NCBI GenBank assembly: GCA_910574745.1
Contig: CAJTCE010000002.1
Coordinates: forward strand, 186,001 to 250,000
Direction of reading: 5' to 3'
Source: Lachnospiraceae bacterium
Lineage (GTDB): Bacteria; Bacillota; Clostridia; Lachnospirales; Lachnospiraceae
Length of the DNA stretch: 64,000 bases
In this document: positions 26,826-36,055 of the stretch, piece after piece
Position numbering within the stretch: position 1 is the stretch's first letter
Layout: each line of letters opens with the position of its first letter
Program-made: the position numbers and the translations under genes
The notes under the pieces: generated by a model
Database searches by the model: none
What the model was told of the DNA's origin: nothing
What the model saw: the letters and a program-made list of their open reading frames with translations, nothing else

Positions 26826-27648
26826 ATATTATATATAATAAAAGAACTACCATAAATCGGTCCATGGCAGTTCTGAAAGTAGTTTATACATAAAAAGACA
26901 GAATACCATTTCCCTGTGTTATGTAGGATGATTCTAATACCATAATACCATCCATGAAAGCAGTATACTGTCTTTTTATGTTTCTATATATATGAACAAG
27001 GCCTTTGCCCTGATGCTTCAGAAGAACCTGGTTCTTCTTTTAGTTTTTACCAACTAAAAAATAGTCCCCTTTGTAAGGAAACTACTTCACTAATGACCTA
27101 TCACTAATTGCTGGTAAACAAATGTTAATATCATAATACTTTATTTAGTTATTTTTGTCAATAACAGCAATAGATAAGATGAATATAATCCTTGGTAGTC
27201 ATAAGTTATAATGACGTTGTTCCAAAGTATAAGTATGTATATATATAGTTTATAAATTGTATATATAAGGTTTAAATGTATGTAACGCTTCTCAAAACAG
27301 TAAAAATTCCTTTAAATTAGCGGTTTCCGACATAAATGTGATTTAATAAAAATACATTTTAAAAGGGCCTCTATATCATTTAATTTTTCTAATACAAAAT
27401 AATTTTATTAGAAAAATAATAAAATTAAGGTTTATTTTTTTCAAAACTATATTTTTATTAGAAATAATTTTACCTAATAAAAGTAAAACTATATATATAT
27501 TAACTAAAATTACAATATAGCAAAAAAATAAATTGAAATACCTTATTTTTCAAAAATTCATAAAAAAAATTAAATAAAAAATGATTTTTTTAACACGAAA
27601 AAAAAGCTTTTATTCAAAGCTTGATTAGAAATATAAAATTATTTAATT
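26826..27648. other. AT-rich intergenic stretch between IS and replication genes
   Basis: About 820 bases without a convincing gene. Nearest the IS is a hairpin AGAACTACCAT/ATGGCAGTTCT (26843-26853, 26864-26874) followed on the - strand by TTTTATTAT, a possible terminator. A second pair CATAAAAAGACAG/CTGTCTTTTTATG (about 26889-26980) spans about 90 bases. AAGAACCTGGTTCTT (about 27022-27036) is followed by TTTTAGTTTTT. The remainder to 27648 is almost pure A/T. It marks the change in composition between the two halves of the window. Confidence 0.6.
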
Positions 27649-28647
27649 TTATGTCTGGAAACTTTCTTCCATTGCATATCCAATGCTTTTTACTGCTCCT
27701 TCATCAAAATAGCTCATATCATCGAATCGTTCAAGTAAAAAGGCGTCCAGGACAGATTCTTTGATTCCCTTTTTAAAGAAACTATAATAAACAGAAAATA
27801 ACTTATCTAATACCGTGTTAGTGTCTTGGTACTGATCAGAGTCAGGTAAAAGACCACTTTCAATAATACCAACATTCTCAAGATAAGAGCGCCATTTTCT
27901 CTTAAAATATGTGTCTTTTACAGAATCAATACCAGTATTTGCTACAAACAAATTATTCCCAGACTTTACAAATAAACTTCCATATTTTAGACGTTTTCTT
28001 CTATCCCTGACAACAGAACCAATTTTACCATCTGTCAATGACTCATTCTCTAATGTAGAATTAATATCATCTACTGCCTTTTTTATAATAGAACGATTAC
28101 ATATTCCGGTTTCTGATTTTAAAGTACCTGTTGATACACTATACCCATGTTTATAATCATATCCCTTTAACATAATAAGAAATATTTTTTTTGCTGGCAG
28201 AGTTAAATCATAAAAATCAGAGTCCATATCTTGTAATAAGAAATGATTAGTATTAAGATAGTGATTTTCTCTTTTTTTATAATCAATTTTTTTAGAAAAA
28301 TCATTATCCAAGAGCTTAATATCATATAATCCGGTCCAACTATCTTTTTGGGTTACGGAAATAAACCCCTTTTTCTGTAGGTTATATACAATATTGTAAC
28401 AATGTTTTTGAGAGCATTTTACAGAATATTTTAAATCTGAAATCTTAAAGTCTTTAATAAACCCGGATGAGTCAGAGATAGTTGTAAAATACATAATAGC
28501 TGATAATTCTGCATTGGAAACAGAACGATAAGTTTTTCCATCTATGCCAGGGACTTTATTGGATACCAGTTTTTTAAATAAATGGTTTCCAATCTTATAG
28601 GATCCATTACTGGAACTAAATAAAAACTCTTCTTTATCTTTTATCAT
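27649..28647 (-). CDS. Putative plasmid DNA-binding protein (helix-turn-helix)
   Basis: A 332-residue basic protein. Residues about 40-105 look like a winged helix (NAELSAIMYFTTISDSSGF, then KHCYNIVYNLQKKGFISVTQKD). A second helix-rich block around SVSTGTLKSETGICNRSIIKKAVDDI may be another helix-turn-helix. No membrane segment. It follows the Rep gene by 38 bases on the same strand, so it is probably co-transcribed and concerned with replication or copy control. I do not recognise the exact family. Confidence 0.6.
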   Translation of the reverse strand: MIKDKEEFLFSSSNGSYKIGNHLFKKLVSNKVPGIDGKTYRSVSNAELSAIMYFTTISDSSGFIKDFKISDLKYSVKCSQKHCYNIVYNLQKKGFISVTQKDSWTGLYDIKLLDNDFSKKIDYKKRENHYLNTNHFLLQDMDSDFYDLTLPAKKIFLIMLKGYDYKHGYSVSTGTLKSETGICNRSIIKKAVDDINSTLENESLTDGKIGSVVRDRRKRLKYGSLFVKSGNNLFVANTGIDSVKDTYFKRKWRSYLENVGIIESGLLPDSDQYQDTNTVLDKLFSVYYSFFKKGIKESVLDAFLLERFDDMSYFDEGAVKSIGYAMEESFQT

Positions 28648-28685
28648 GTATTTACACCTCCTCTCTTTCTTTTCTTATTCGTTTA

Positions 28686-29786
28686 TTAATCAATATCAGG
28701 ATGAAGCAATTCATCCATTATACTTTCATATAGTTTATCTTCAGGACAGTTCATCCTTTTCAAAAATTTATAGGTGGTCCGGATAATACTAAAATTAAAA
28801 TGACTGGCTACAACTATTTCTTTAATTTGATTGGCATTAATATTTTTTCCTTCAAATAAAGTAGTACACATAGTGAAGATTTCAACAAAAGCGTCCATGC
28901 CCCCATCTGATTTAGAAGGAATCACATTTACATCAGACATTTCTTTTTCATGATAATTTAACCGATCTATAGTCTTTAATGTAATAACAGGATCGCCATT
29001 ACCATTTTTAGTCAATTCATAGTCAAAAAGAATATCTGTGCATTCTTCTAATTCTCCTTTGCTTTTATCCAATACACTTTGTTTAAAATTGTAGGGCCGG
29101 GGATAAGAATCCTTAACTAATTTTTTTCCATTTTCCCCGTCAATCATGGATGCAGCTCCTATCATAAGTTTAAATTCGATAACATCCATAGTAATTGATT
29201 TCCATCCATCCCGGGAATCAATATTATTATCACTTAGATACATTTTTAATAATTCATAGATCCGGATTGAATATTTGCTTTTAAGGTTTTTAAAATTACC
29301 AAGTAACATATCAACACGGTATGTTTTACTTGAGAGGGATAATGCTTCTCTCATTGATTTTTCCAGTCTAACGGTTAATTCTCCACCATTATAATCAGCA
29401 TATGGAATAGGAACGACATAAGTGAAATTTTCTTCATCTTCTTTATAAGCAATACGATGGCTTGTCAATCGATCCGCAGTATCTTCTATTTTTTTATAAA
29501 TAGAATTACTGCTGGTATCAAATAGTTTTCGGATTTCATTTGCACTAAACTTAAATTCTAATGTTTCCTGCCCTTTCTCGACGCTTTCACGGTAAGCAGC
29601 AAGTGCCATTAAAAATATTTTCTGCTCCATGACGGAAAAATCCAATTGAGACATTATCAGCTTATGTGATTTAGATACAATACTGGTATCTTTTAATTCA
29701 TATACAGCTACGTCTTTAAATTCATTGAAATCATTTGTAGAAATACTCTCAATAGGCTCTGTCTCTAACGTCATATTTTTTTTCAT
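28686..29786 (-). CDS. Rep_3-type plasmid replication initiator
   Basis: A 366-residue protein of the initiator replication protein family that binds iterons to start plasmid replication. Family-like features are SHKLIMSQLDFSVMEQKIFLMAL near residue 30, two winged-helix-like blocks, and the central LKSKYSIRIYELLKMYL. The ATG at 29786 is chosen because AAAGGAAGG stands about 7 bases before it; the frame is open upstream without a ribosome site. Promoter and iteron-like repeats lie directly upstream. The C-terminal 80 residues are extra to the core domain. Confidence 0.85.
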   Translation of the reverse strand: MKKNMTLETEPIESISTNDFNEFKDVAVYELKDTSIVSKSHKLIMSQLDFSVMEQKIFLMALAAYRESVEKGQETLEFKFSANEIRKLFDTSSNSIYKKIEDTADRLTSHRIAYKEDEENFTYVVPIPYADYNGGELTVRLEKSMREALSLSSKTYRVDMLLGNFKNLKSKYSIRIYELLKMYLSDNNIDSRDGWKSITMDVIEFKLMIGAASMIDGENGKKLVKDSYPRPYNFKQSVLDKSKGELEECTDILFDYELTKNGNGDPVITLKTIDRLNYHEKEMSDVNVIPSKSDGGMDAFVEIFTMCTTLFEGKNINANQIKEIVVASHFNFSIIRTTYKFLKRMNCPEDKLYESIMDELLHPDID

Positions 29787-29814
29787 ATGTTTGCCTTCCT
29801 TTCCTATAAAATCA

Positions 29815-29843
29815 ATAATACATGGGCTTTTAATAATTTGCAA
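29815..29843 (-). promoter_or_regulatory. Promoter of the rep operon
   Basis: On the - strand TTGCAA (29843-29838) and TATTAT (29820-29815) are 17 bases apart, about 30 bases before the rep start. Confidence 0.6.
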
Positions 29844-29883
29844 ATAGCCTAAAAATGGCATTTTGCTAAAAAAACACCACACA

Positions 29884-30515
29884 TTTTTTAGCGGGATTTC
29901 ATTTTTTTTAGCGGCTAATAACGTAAGTAAAAGGGAATAAAAAAGTCATGCTAAAATAAGTGACCCCTTTTTAAAGCATTATATCATTATCATTCCTCTT
30001 TTTGTAGCAAAAAATTAAAAAAATGAATTGTATTTTTTTTGTATTTTTTTAAGTACAATTTATTTAGACACAATATATAGTATTGATAAAAATTATAAAA
30101 TCATAGATTTGGGTAAAAACAGAAAAATATGTCGGATTTAAGAAAACGCTAAAAAATATGAAATATAAAAATATATAATTTGTTTAATATGACCAATCAT
30201 ATGGACTTATATTCGAATAAATATTATTCAATATAAACAAAAAAGCACAATAATTGCTACCTCTTTTTAAAGCGCAAAGTGTCTTATTATTAATAAATTG
30301 TGCCACGTACCCTTTTTCAAAGCAGGATAAATAGAATGAGCGCTAAAAAAAATGAATTATCGCTTTAAAAAGGGTTACGAAATAAATCTTAATTTGTAAA
30401 AAACAGCGGAAATTCAAGCAGTTTGAGAGTTAACCCAGTCTAACCAATTCGCCCCTATTTTATAGCATTTGTTTTTATTTCCCCATTTTATAGTGTGAGA
30501 AACCCCTTTTTAAGC
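29884..30515. other. Probable replication origin with two iteron sets
   Basis: An AT-rich region without genes beside rep. Set 1: TTTTTTAGCGG at 29884-29894 and 29904-29914, exactly 20 bases apart, with related TTTTTTAGCG copies inverted near 30143 and 30340-30350. Set 2: a CCTTTTTAAAGC-type motif at 29966-29977, 30261-30273 (CTCTTTTTAAAGC), 30311-30323 (CCTTTTTCAAAGC), inverted at 30361-30374, and at 30505-30515 (CCTTTTTAAGC). A CCCCTATTTTATAG/CCCCATTTTATAG pair follows near 30453 and 30481. This layout fits an iteron plasmid origin. Confidence 0.65.
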
Positions 30516-30610
30516 ACAAAGAAAAAACACTATTACAAAAAAGCATAGTTGGTGTATGAAACTTTCTGTACAGATACAACATATTGTATTTGTATATATG
30601 GTTATTATAT

Positions 30611-30679
30611 ACAAAAAGAAACCTCATAGATTCATTATATAACTCTTTTAATAAAATAAGCATAGGATCTTGAGGTTTC
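30611..30679 (-). terminator. Terminator of the helicase operon
   Basis: On the - strand GAAACCTCA (30679-30671) and TGAGGTTTC (30626-30618) form a 9-bp stem around a 44-base loop, followed by TTTTTG. It lies just after the HAD gene's stop codon. Confidence 0.6.
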
Positions 30680-30713
30680 ATATGTATATTTATAAAAATA
30701 AACTGCAATTATC

Positions 30714-31398
30714 TTAAAGATCAGTTATTATCATTTCATTTATTAAAGCTTCTTCAAGTGCACTTGGAAAATGAATACCAGTAAATGAGGTAATCTTGTC
30801 CTGAATAAATTGGTATTTTTTTCCTGTAACCTGGAATGCATTCCAATTACGTTTTTTAGCTTCATCTATATTTTTCTTTTTATCATCAAAAAATAAAATA
30901 TCTTTTTCACTTCTTGCGGTAACGGTTTCAACAATTCTGTAAATTGGAGGGTAAGGTTTCTGCGCTCCAATATTAAAGCTAAGAAAGCGGTAATTAACCT
31001 TATCCATTGGTAGGTTTTCTTTTAGAAGAGTGTAGTCCATTTCACATAAATTAGATATAATGCCAATATCCACAGTTGTTTCTGTTACCCGGTTAAATAT
31101 TTTTTTCATTTCTCCATACCAAGGGACATTTCTATGGAATTTTAAATAATAACCTTTAAATTCTTCAACAGAGCATTTACACCCAGATAAAGAAAGATAT
31201 TCAGAAATTAATCTGTTTAGGTTTTTTCCTTCTGTTTTCCAAAATGCGTCTTCATTTATTAACGCATATAAGAAATCTTTATTATCAGGATTTAATCCAT
31301 CAATTAAATCTCTTCTTGCGTCAAAAACTGTGTATTCTGATGAAGTATCATTAAATAGAATTGCCCCAGTCAAATAATATTAATTTTCTTTCTTCCAT
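30714..31398 (-). pseudogene. HAD-superfamily hydrolase with frameshift inside motif I
   Basis: The long frame (from 31373) encodes HAD motifs II and III/IV: GIISNLCEMDY, the lysine in NIGAQKPYPPIY, and ILFFDDKKKNIDEA. It lacks the catalytic DxD/DxG motif. That motif is present just upstream in another frame: the ATG at 31398 gives MEERKLILFDWGNSI and then a stop. Restoring a 5-base CTATT unit near 31355 would join the two frames as WGNSILFND. The gene begins 8 bases after the recG stop codon. It is either an inactivated phosphatase-like gene or a phase-variable one; sequencing error is possible. Confidence 0.7.
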
Positions 31399-31405
31399 CT
31401 CCCTG

Positions 31406-33523
31406 TTATACCTCTCTTTCATTCCTTTCAAAGTTTTCTATAACTTCATTACATATCCCATAGTCTGCCATCTTTTTGATAGTTTCTTTAATTGTAGAAT
31501 ACAGAATAGGGTTGCATAACATTTTATCTATATATTTGTTAAATCCAGATTGTTTAGTACCGATAAGATCTCCAGCTCCTCTAAATTTAAGATCTTCAGC
31601 TGCTATTTTAAATCCATCTGTTGTAGTACAGAAAAATTCTAATCTTTCAGGAACTTCCCGGTAGGTATGTGTTATTTCATCAACACCGGTATTTAAGATA
31701 CAATAGCCCTGCTCATTTCCTCGCCCTACTCTTCCACGAAGCTGGTGTAGCTGGCTTAATCCATACATATCTGCGTCGTATATCATAATGACTGATGCAT
31801 TAGGAACATTAACACCTACTTCTACGATAGTTGTTGCAACAAGGATATTGATTTCATTATTTTTAAACGCTGTTAATGTAGCGTCTGCTTCTGATTTATT
31901 TGTTTTTCCTGTTACAATTCCTATCTTTACATCGGTATTTTTAAAGAAATCACATAAATCAGCGTATGCGTCCTTTACGGATACAACAGTATTTTTTTCA
32001 GATTCTTCTACATATTTACAAACTACATAGGCCTGTCTGCCGTTTCTTATTTCATTGTAAATAAATTTAAAGCTTCCGGCATTATTCTGAAATATCTGGG
32101 AACGTATTTCTTTTCTGCCATTTGGTAATGTATTGATATTATATACGTCTTTTAGACCGCCATATAATGTCTGTGCGAGGCTTCTTGGAATTGGTGTAGC
32201 TGACATTGAAATGGTATGGACGCCTACTTTAGCTTTCGATTCTAAAGCGATTCGCTGTTTTACTCCAAACTTATGCTCTTCATCAGTAACTATTAGGGCC
32301 AGGTTTTGGTATTCAACATTTTTTGAAAAAACACTGTGGGTACCTACAATAAAATCATAGTCCCCGTTATGGATTTCTTTTAATATTTTCTTTTTTTCTG
32401 CTGCTTTTAAGGAACCATTTAAAAATGCTGCTTTATATCCATACTTTTCAGAGTATATACGTAAATCGTTATAATGCTGTCTTGCAAGAACATTGGTTGG
32501 AGCCAGTAGTACAGACTGATATCCGCTGTCAGCAGCCATAAACATAGCTATATATGCTACAATGGTTTTTCCACATCCTACATCTCCCTGTATCAATGAA
32601 TTAATTCTTTTTCCGATACGCATCTGTTCAGAAAATATATGGAATATGTGGTACTGATCATCTGTTAAATGATATGGTAAAGAGTCAATAAACTGATATG
32701 TGTGTTTTAATGTTTTCAACCCATATACGGATCCGGCAGAGGACGCTCGTGCTTCTAATTCAAGTTTTGATGCAAGATATAGTAAATCATTGTATAAAAA
32801 CCTTAATCTTGCCTGTGCAATCTCATTTGTGCTTTTTGGAGAATGAATCATATAAAAAGCGTCCTTTAATGACAGTAATTTGACTGAATATTTTTCTATG
32901 CATCGTTTATCCATATTATAAATATTATCAAATAAATTAACTGCTATTTGTTCCTGTCTATCCTGTATCCTATGTTCAATTTCCTTTAATAAAGGCTCCG
33001 ATAAAAAATCTGTTAAGTCACAACGCTGGAAACATTTATAACGGCATGCAGCCATATATTCATCAGATATTCCTGCAAATTTAGAATATACAGGATAAAT
33101 ACATTTATATTTGTCTAAGTCGTTAGTAAACAGCATAGGATTCGTGATTAAGTATCCATAAATTTCATGGTAATGCACTTTTCCACAACAATAGACATCC
33201 TGACCTATCCATTGACGATAAGTATCCTTTAAGTAATAAGCGCCAAACCAGTTTATAGATATAATATTTTCCGACACTTTATTAAATATTTTGGCTTTTA
33301 AAATATAAATATTCTTTACTCTGTCTTTTTCAAGCACAATACTTTTTAATACTCCTTCTATTCCAACTTCTTTTCCGTTTAAGCCTGGATTTATTAATGC
33401 GGGAGTACGAAAATCATAATATTTTCGAGGAAATAGATATAATATATCTTCAGCACAAAATATATTTTTCTTATTTAATTTTTTAATATGTGTTTCTGAT
33501 AATTGTAATTCTTCTAAAGTCAT
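31406..33523 (-). CDS. RecG-like DNA helicase
   Basis: A 705-residue superfamily 2 helicase that in the family reverses stalled forks and processes branched DNA. Visible motifs are SLIQGDVGCGKTIVAY (Walker A, near residue 312), VTDEEHKFGVKQR (DExH-type box, near 412), SMSATPIPRSLAQT (motif III), and LHQLRGRVGRGNEQGY (motif VI). An N-terminal wedge/OB region precedes them. A chromosomal RecG is expected elsewhere, so this is probably an element-borne paralogue. It belongs to an operon with a tRNA and a RecD2-like helicase upstream and a HAD gene downstream. Confidence 0.9.
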   Translation of the reverse strand: MTLEELQLSETHIKKLNKKNIFCAEDILYLFPRKYYDFRTPALINPGLNGKEVGIEGVLKSIVLEKDRVKNIYILKAKIFNKVSENIISINWFGAYYLKDTYRQWIGQDVYCCGKVHYHEIYGYLITNPMLFTNDLDKYKCIYPVYSKFAGISDEYMAACRYKCFQRCDLTDFLSEPLLKEIEHRIQDRQEQIAVNLFDNIYNMDKRCIEKYSVKLLSLKDAFYMIHSPKSTNEIAQARLRFLYNDLLYLASKLELEARASSAGSVYGLKTLKHTYQFIDSLPYHLTDDQYHIFHIFSEQMRIGKRINSLIQGDVGCGKTIVAYIAMFMAADSGYQSVLLAPTNVLARQHYNDLRIYSEKYGYKAAFLNGSLKAAEKKKILKEIHNGDYDFIVGTHSVFSKNVEYQNLALIVTDEEHKFGVKQRIALESKAKVGVHTISMSATPIPRSLAQTLYGGLKDVYNINTLPNGRKEIRSQIFQNNAGSFKFIYNEIRNGRQAYVVCKYVEESEKNTVVSVKDAYADLCDFFKNTDVKIGIVTGKTNKSEADATLTAFKNNEINILVATTIVEVGVNVPNASVIMIYDADMYGLSQLHQLRGRVGRGNEQGYCILNTGVDEITHTYREVPERLEFFCTTTDGFKIAAEDLKFRGAGDLIGTKQSGFNKYIDKMLCNPILYSTIKETIKKMADYGICNEVIENFERNEREV

Positions 33524-33563
33524 ATTAAATACCTTTTTATAAGTAAATATTATTTGTTGTAAG

Positions 33564-33637
33564 TGGACCTTGTTGGGTTCGAACCAACGACCGTCCGCTT
33601 ATGAGGCGGATGCTCTTACCAGCTGAGCTAAAGGTCC
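33564..33637 (-). tRNA. tRNA with CAT anticodon (Met or lysidine-type Ile)
   Basis: A 74-base cloverleaf reads from 33637 to 33564. The acceptor stem is GGACCTT/AAGGTCC with discriminator A. The D arm contains AGCTCAGCTGGTAAGAGC, the anticodon stem TCCGC/GCGGA holds loop CTCATAA (anticodon CAT), and the T arm is GTTGG-TTCGAAC-CCAAC. CCA is not encoded. Initiator tRNA is unlikely. Elongator Met and Ile with modified C cannot be separated by eye. It is embedded between two helicase genes on the same strand. Confidence 0.95.
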
Positions 33638-33642
33638 TGATA

Positions 33643-33660
33643 CCGTGGCAAATGCCACGG
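33643..33660 (-). other. Perfect 8-bp hairpin between recD-like gene and tRNA
   Basis: CCGTGGCA/TGCCACGG with a 2-base centre lies 5 bases before the tRNA 5' end and just after the RecD-like stop codon. It lacks a T run, so it may guide RNA processing rather than termination. Confidence 0.6.
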
Positions 33661-33661
33661 A

Positions 33662-36055
33662 TTAAGAAGCCGGAACAAAATATTTTCCGGAGTGTAATTT
33701 TAAATAGTAGCAAAGTAAGGTATTTCTCTTTCTTGTGTCTTTATTGATTATGGCTTCCTGTAATGTGGTATATGAATCTATATATATATTTGTATACAGT
33801 CGGCTTCTTGTAATTGAGGTTGTCAACATATTTCTTGTTCTCATTGCAGAAGGATAATTTTTATGAATGCAGGTGTGCACTGCTGTGTACTCTGAACCTT
33901 GTGACTTATGAATGGTCATTGCATATGCAAGGGCTAGCTCATTTATTCTTTCCCAGTCATATTCTTCTATTATTGTGTTAAAAAATTCAACTTTCATGAA
34001 TTTTCCTTCTTTTGTAGAATATATATCTTTTATAATCCCTATATCTCCATTAGATACTTCATTTTGGTTACGAAGCTGCATTACCATATCCCCTAAACGA
34101 AATATGATGCCGTTCTTCTCCAGTTCTGGTTTTGAAGCATTATAAGGATTTAAGATTTTCTGCAGAGCGGCGTTCATTTCTTTGACACCTGCTGTTCTTT
34201 CCCTTATTGGACACAGACAGCTGACATTATCCATTCCAAATATACTTACATCATGAATATAGTTTCTGATCATTTTGTTCTGCATATCTGCTGGAGAATC
34301 ACACAGGAAAATTTTGAAATTATCATCTTCTGTTAAAGAAACAATACCTTTATTAATTTTTTCTGCATTTTCACAGATAGAGTTACCTTCATCCTGTCTA
34401 TGCACAGTATTTAAGTGGAATACTTTGATAACATTGCTTTCTATGATGTCCTTTAACACTGAACCAGGACCTACGCTATGAAGCTGGTTGACATCCCCAA
34501 TAAGAATTACTTTTGCCCCATCTTCAATGGATTTAAATAATTTGTCTGCAAGGTATGCATCTAACATGGATACTTCATCAATTATTATTAGCTTTTCCTC
34601 AATAAGTATATCTTCAGGTTCCTCATCCTCTCGAATTGCTAGACGTTTATGAATAGTCATTGCGTCATAACCGGTGCTTTCTTTTATTCTTCTTGCAGCC
34701 CTTCCGGTTGGTGCCATGAATAAAGACTGCTCCTTTTTATGGACCCGTTCCCATATAGAAGCTATAATTTTAACAATTGTAGTTTTTCCGGTACCGGGAC
34801 CACCAGTAATAATACAAAAATTATTTTCTAATGAACCCTGTATTGCTTCTATTTGGGTTTCATCCAAATCAATCCCATATTCTCCTTCCTTATCATAAAT
34901 TAAAGCGTTAATATGTGTATAAGCTTCTGGTTCAGTACTTGCAAGCCGAAGAATATTATTTGCAGTCCGCTCTTCCATTTCTAGTATTTCTGGTAAATAA
35001 ATGTACTTTTCGGTATCACTAATTTTTTTATATCTAAGGGATTGTTCCTTTATCATTTCAATTGTGATAGTGTTAACAAATTCTTTGGTAACAGAAATAT
35101 CATTTAAAAGAACCAATACTTTATTTCCAAACTTTTCTAAATCCATCCCTAAGCTGCCGTATTCTAACTCGTTATTTTTAAGAACCTGTCTGGCACAAGC
35201 TAAAACTCTCCGCTTATCGGTTGCAGGAATATTTTCTCGCTTTCCAATTTCATCTGCAATTTCAAATGTTATTCCTCTAAAACGGCACAGAATATATGGA
35301 TTCTTTTTTATTTTTGATATGGTATAAATACCGTATTCTTTGTATGCTTTGTATCCAATAGATGATGGAATATGAAATTTTTGCAGATAACTGATAATTT
35401 CTTTGGCACATCTTGTTTCCGAATAAGACTTAATGATTTTTTCCAATTTATTTTCAGAAATACCTTTGATTTTTAAAATCTGATTTGGATCCTTGTCAAG
35501 AATTGCAAGTGTGTTTTCTCCAAATTCTTCATATATTTTGTTGGCTAATTTGGCTCCGATTCCTTTAATTGCGCCAGATGAAAGATAATTTAAAACTGCG
35601 TCCTTATCTTGTTCGAGCAATTCATTATAAGAAAATACCTGTAGCTGCTTTCCATATTTTTTATCCTTAATCCATTTTCCATTGATAACATATCTGAAAT
35701 CAGATACATTTGGAAGATAATATCCCCTGCAGATAATATTTATATTATTTAATATATCGTTTTCATCAGAGACTATAAATTTTGCAACACCAAATCCATT
35801 TTCTTCATTTTGATATATTTTTGTACATATCTTTACTACATATGATGCCTGTGTACCAACTTCAGGTAATAAACATGACTTTTTACCTCTTTGTTTATCT
35901 GCTATTTCATTAAAGAAAATAAGTGCCTCTTCTTCTGAAGCTGATTTTTTATATACAGCATCATGGTATAATACAATATCAGCGCATTCCTTCCATGAAT
36001 ATACAATTTTATTTAATTCTATGTCATCAATACTTTTTATTGCATAGCAACTCAT
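33662..36055 (-). CDS. RecD2-like helicase with RNase H1-type N-terminal domain
   Basis: A 797-residue protein. Residues about 1-52 (CYAIKS, VYSWKECADIVLYHDAVYKK, EEALIFFNEI) resemble the hybrid-binding (viroplasmin-like) domain at the N-terminus of RNase H1. Then come an OB-like and a helix-hairpin-helix region (GAIKGIGAKLANKIYEEFG, KIKGISENKLEKI) and a superfamily 1B helicase core: GGPGTGKTT near 418, IIDEVSMLDA near 490, and AYAMTIHKSQGSEY near the end. RecD2 enzymes unwind DNA 5' to 3'. Its start overlaps the stop of the zinc-finger gene (ATGA). It is probably used in element replication or repair. Confidence 0.88.
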   Translation of the reverse strand: MSCYAIKSIDDIELNKIVYSWKECADIVLYHDAVYKKSASEEEALIFFNEIADKQRGKKSCLLPEVGTQASYVVKICTKIYQNEENGFGVAKFIVSDENDILNNINIICRGYYLPNVSDFRYVINGKWIKDKKYGKQLQVFSYNELLEQDKDAVLNYLSSGAIKGIGAKLANKIYEEFGENTLAILDKDPNQILKIKGISENKLEKIIKSYSETRCAKEIISYLQKFHIPSSIGYKAYKEYGIYTISKIKKNPYILCRFRGITFEIADEIGKRENIPATDKRRVLACARQVLKNNELEYGSLGMDLEKFGNKVLVLLNDISVTKEFVNTITIEMIKEQSLRYKKISDTEKYIYLPEILEMEERTANNILRLASTEPEAYTHINALIYDKEGEYGIDLDETQIEAIQGSLENNFCIITGGPGTGKTTIVKIIASIWERVHKKEQSLFMAPTGRAARRIKESTGYDAMTIHKRLAIREDEEPEDILIEEKLIIIDEVSMLDAYLADKLFKSIEDGAKVILIGDVNQLHSVGPGSVLKDIIESNVIKVFHLNTVHRQDEGNSICENAEKINKGIVSLTEDDNFKIFLCDSPADMQNKMIRNYIHDVSIFGMDNVSCLCPIRERTAGVKEMNAALQKILNPYNASKPELEKNGIIFRLGDMVMQLRNQNEVSNGDIGIIKDIYSTKEGKFMKVEFFNTIIEEYDWERINELALAYAMTIHKSQGSEYTAVHTCIHKNYPSAMRTRNMLTTSITRSRLYTNIYIDSYTTLQEAIINKDTRKRNTLLCYYLKLHSGKYFVPAS

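Noticed and set aside
25230-26840. A target-site duplication of 8-10 bp around the IS
   Set aside because: Both flanks are AT-rich and share short words such as TATAATAA, but not at positions that line up with the inverted repeats.
30475-30708. 77-codon - strand open frame between the origin and the HAD gene
   Set aside because: No ribosome site. It overlaps the terminator hairpin of the upstream operon and one of the iteron-like repeats, and the translation looks like random AT-rich sequence.
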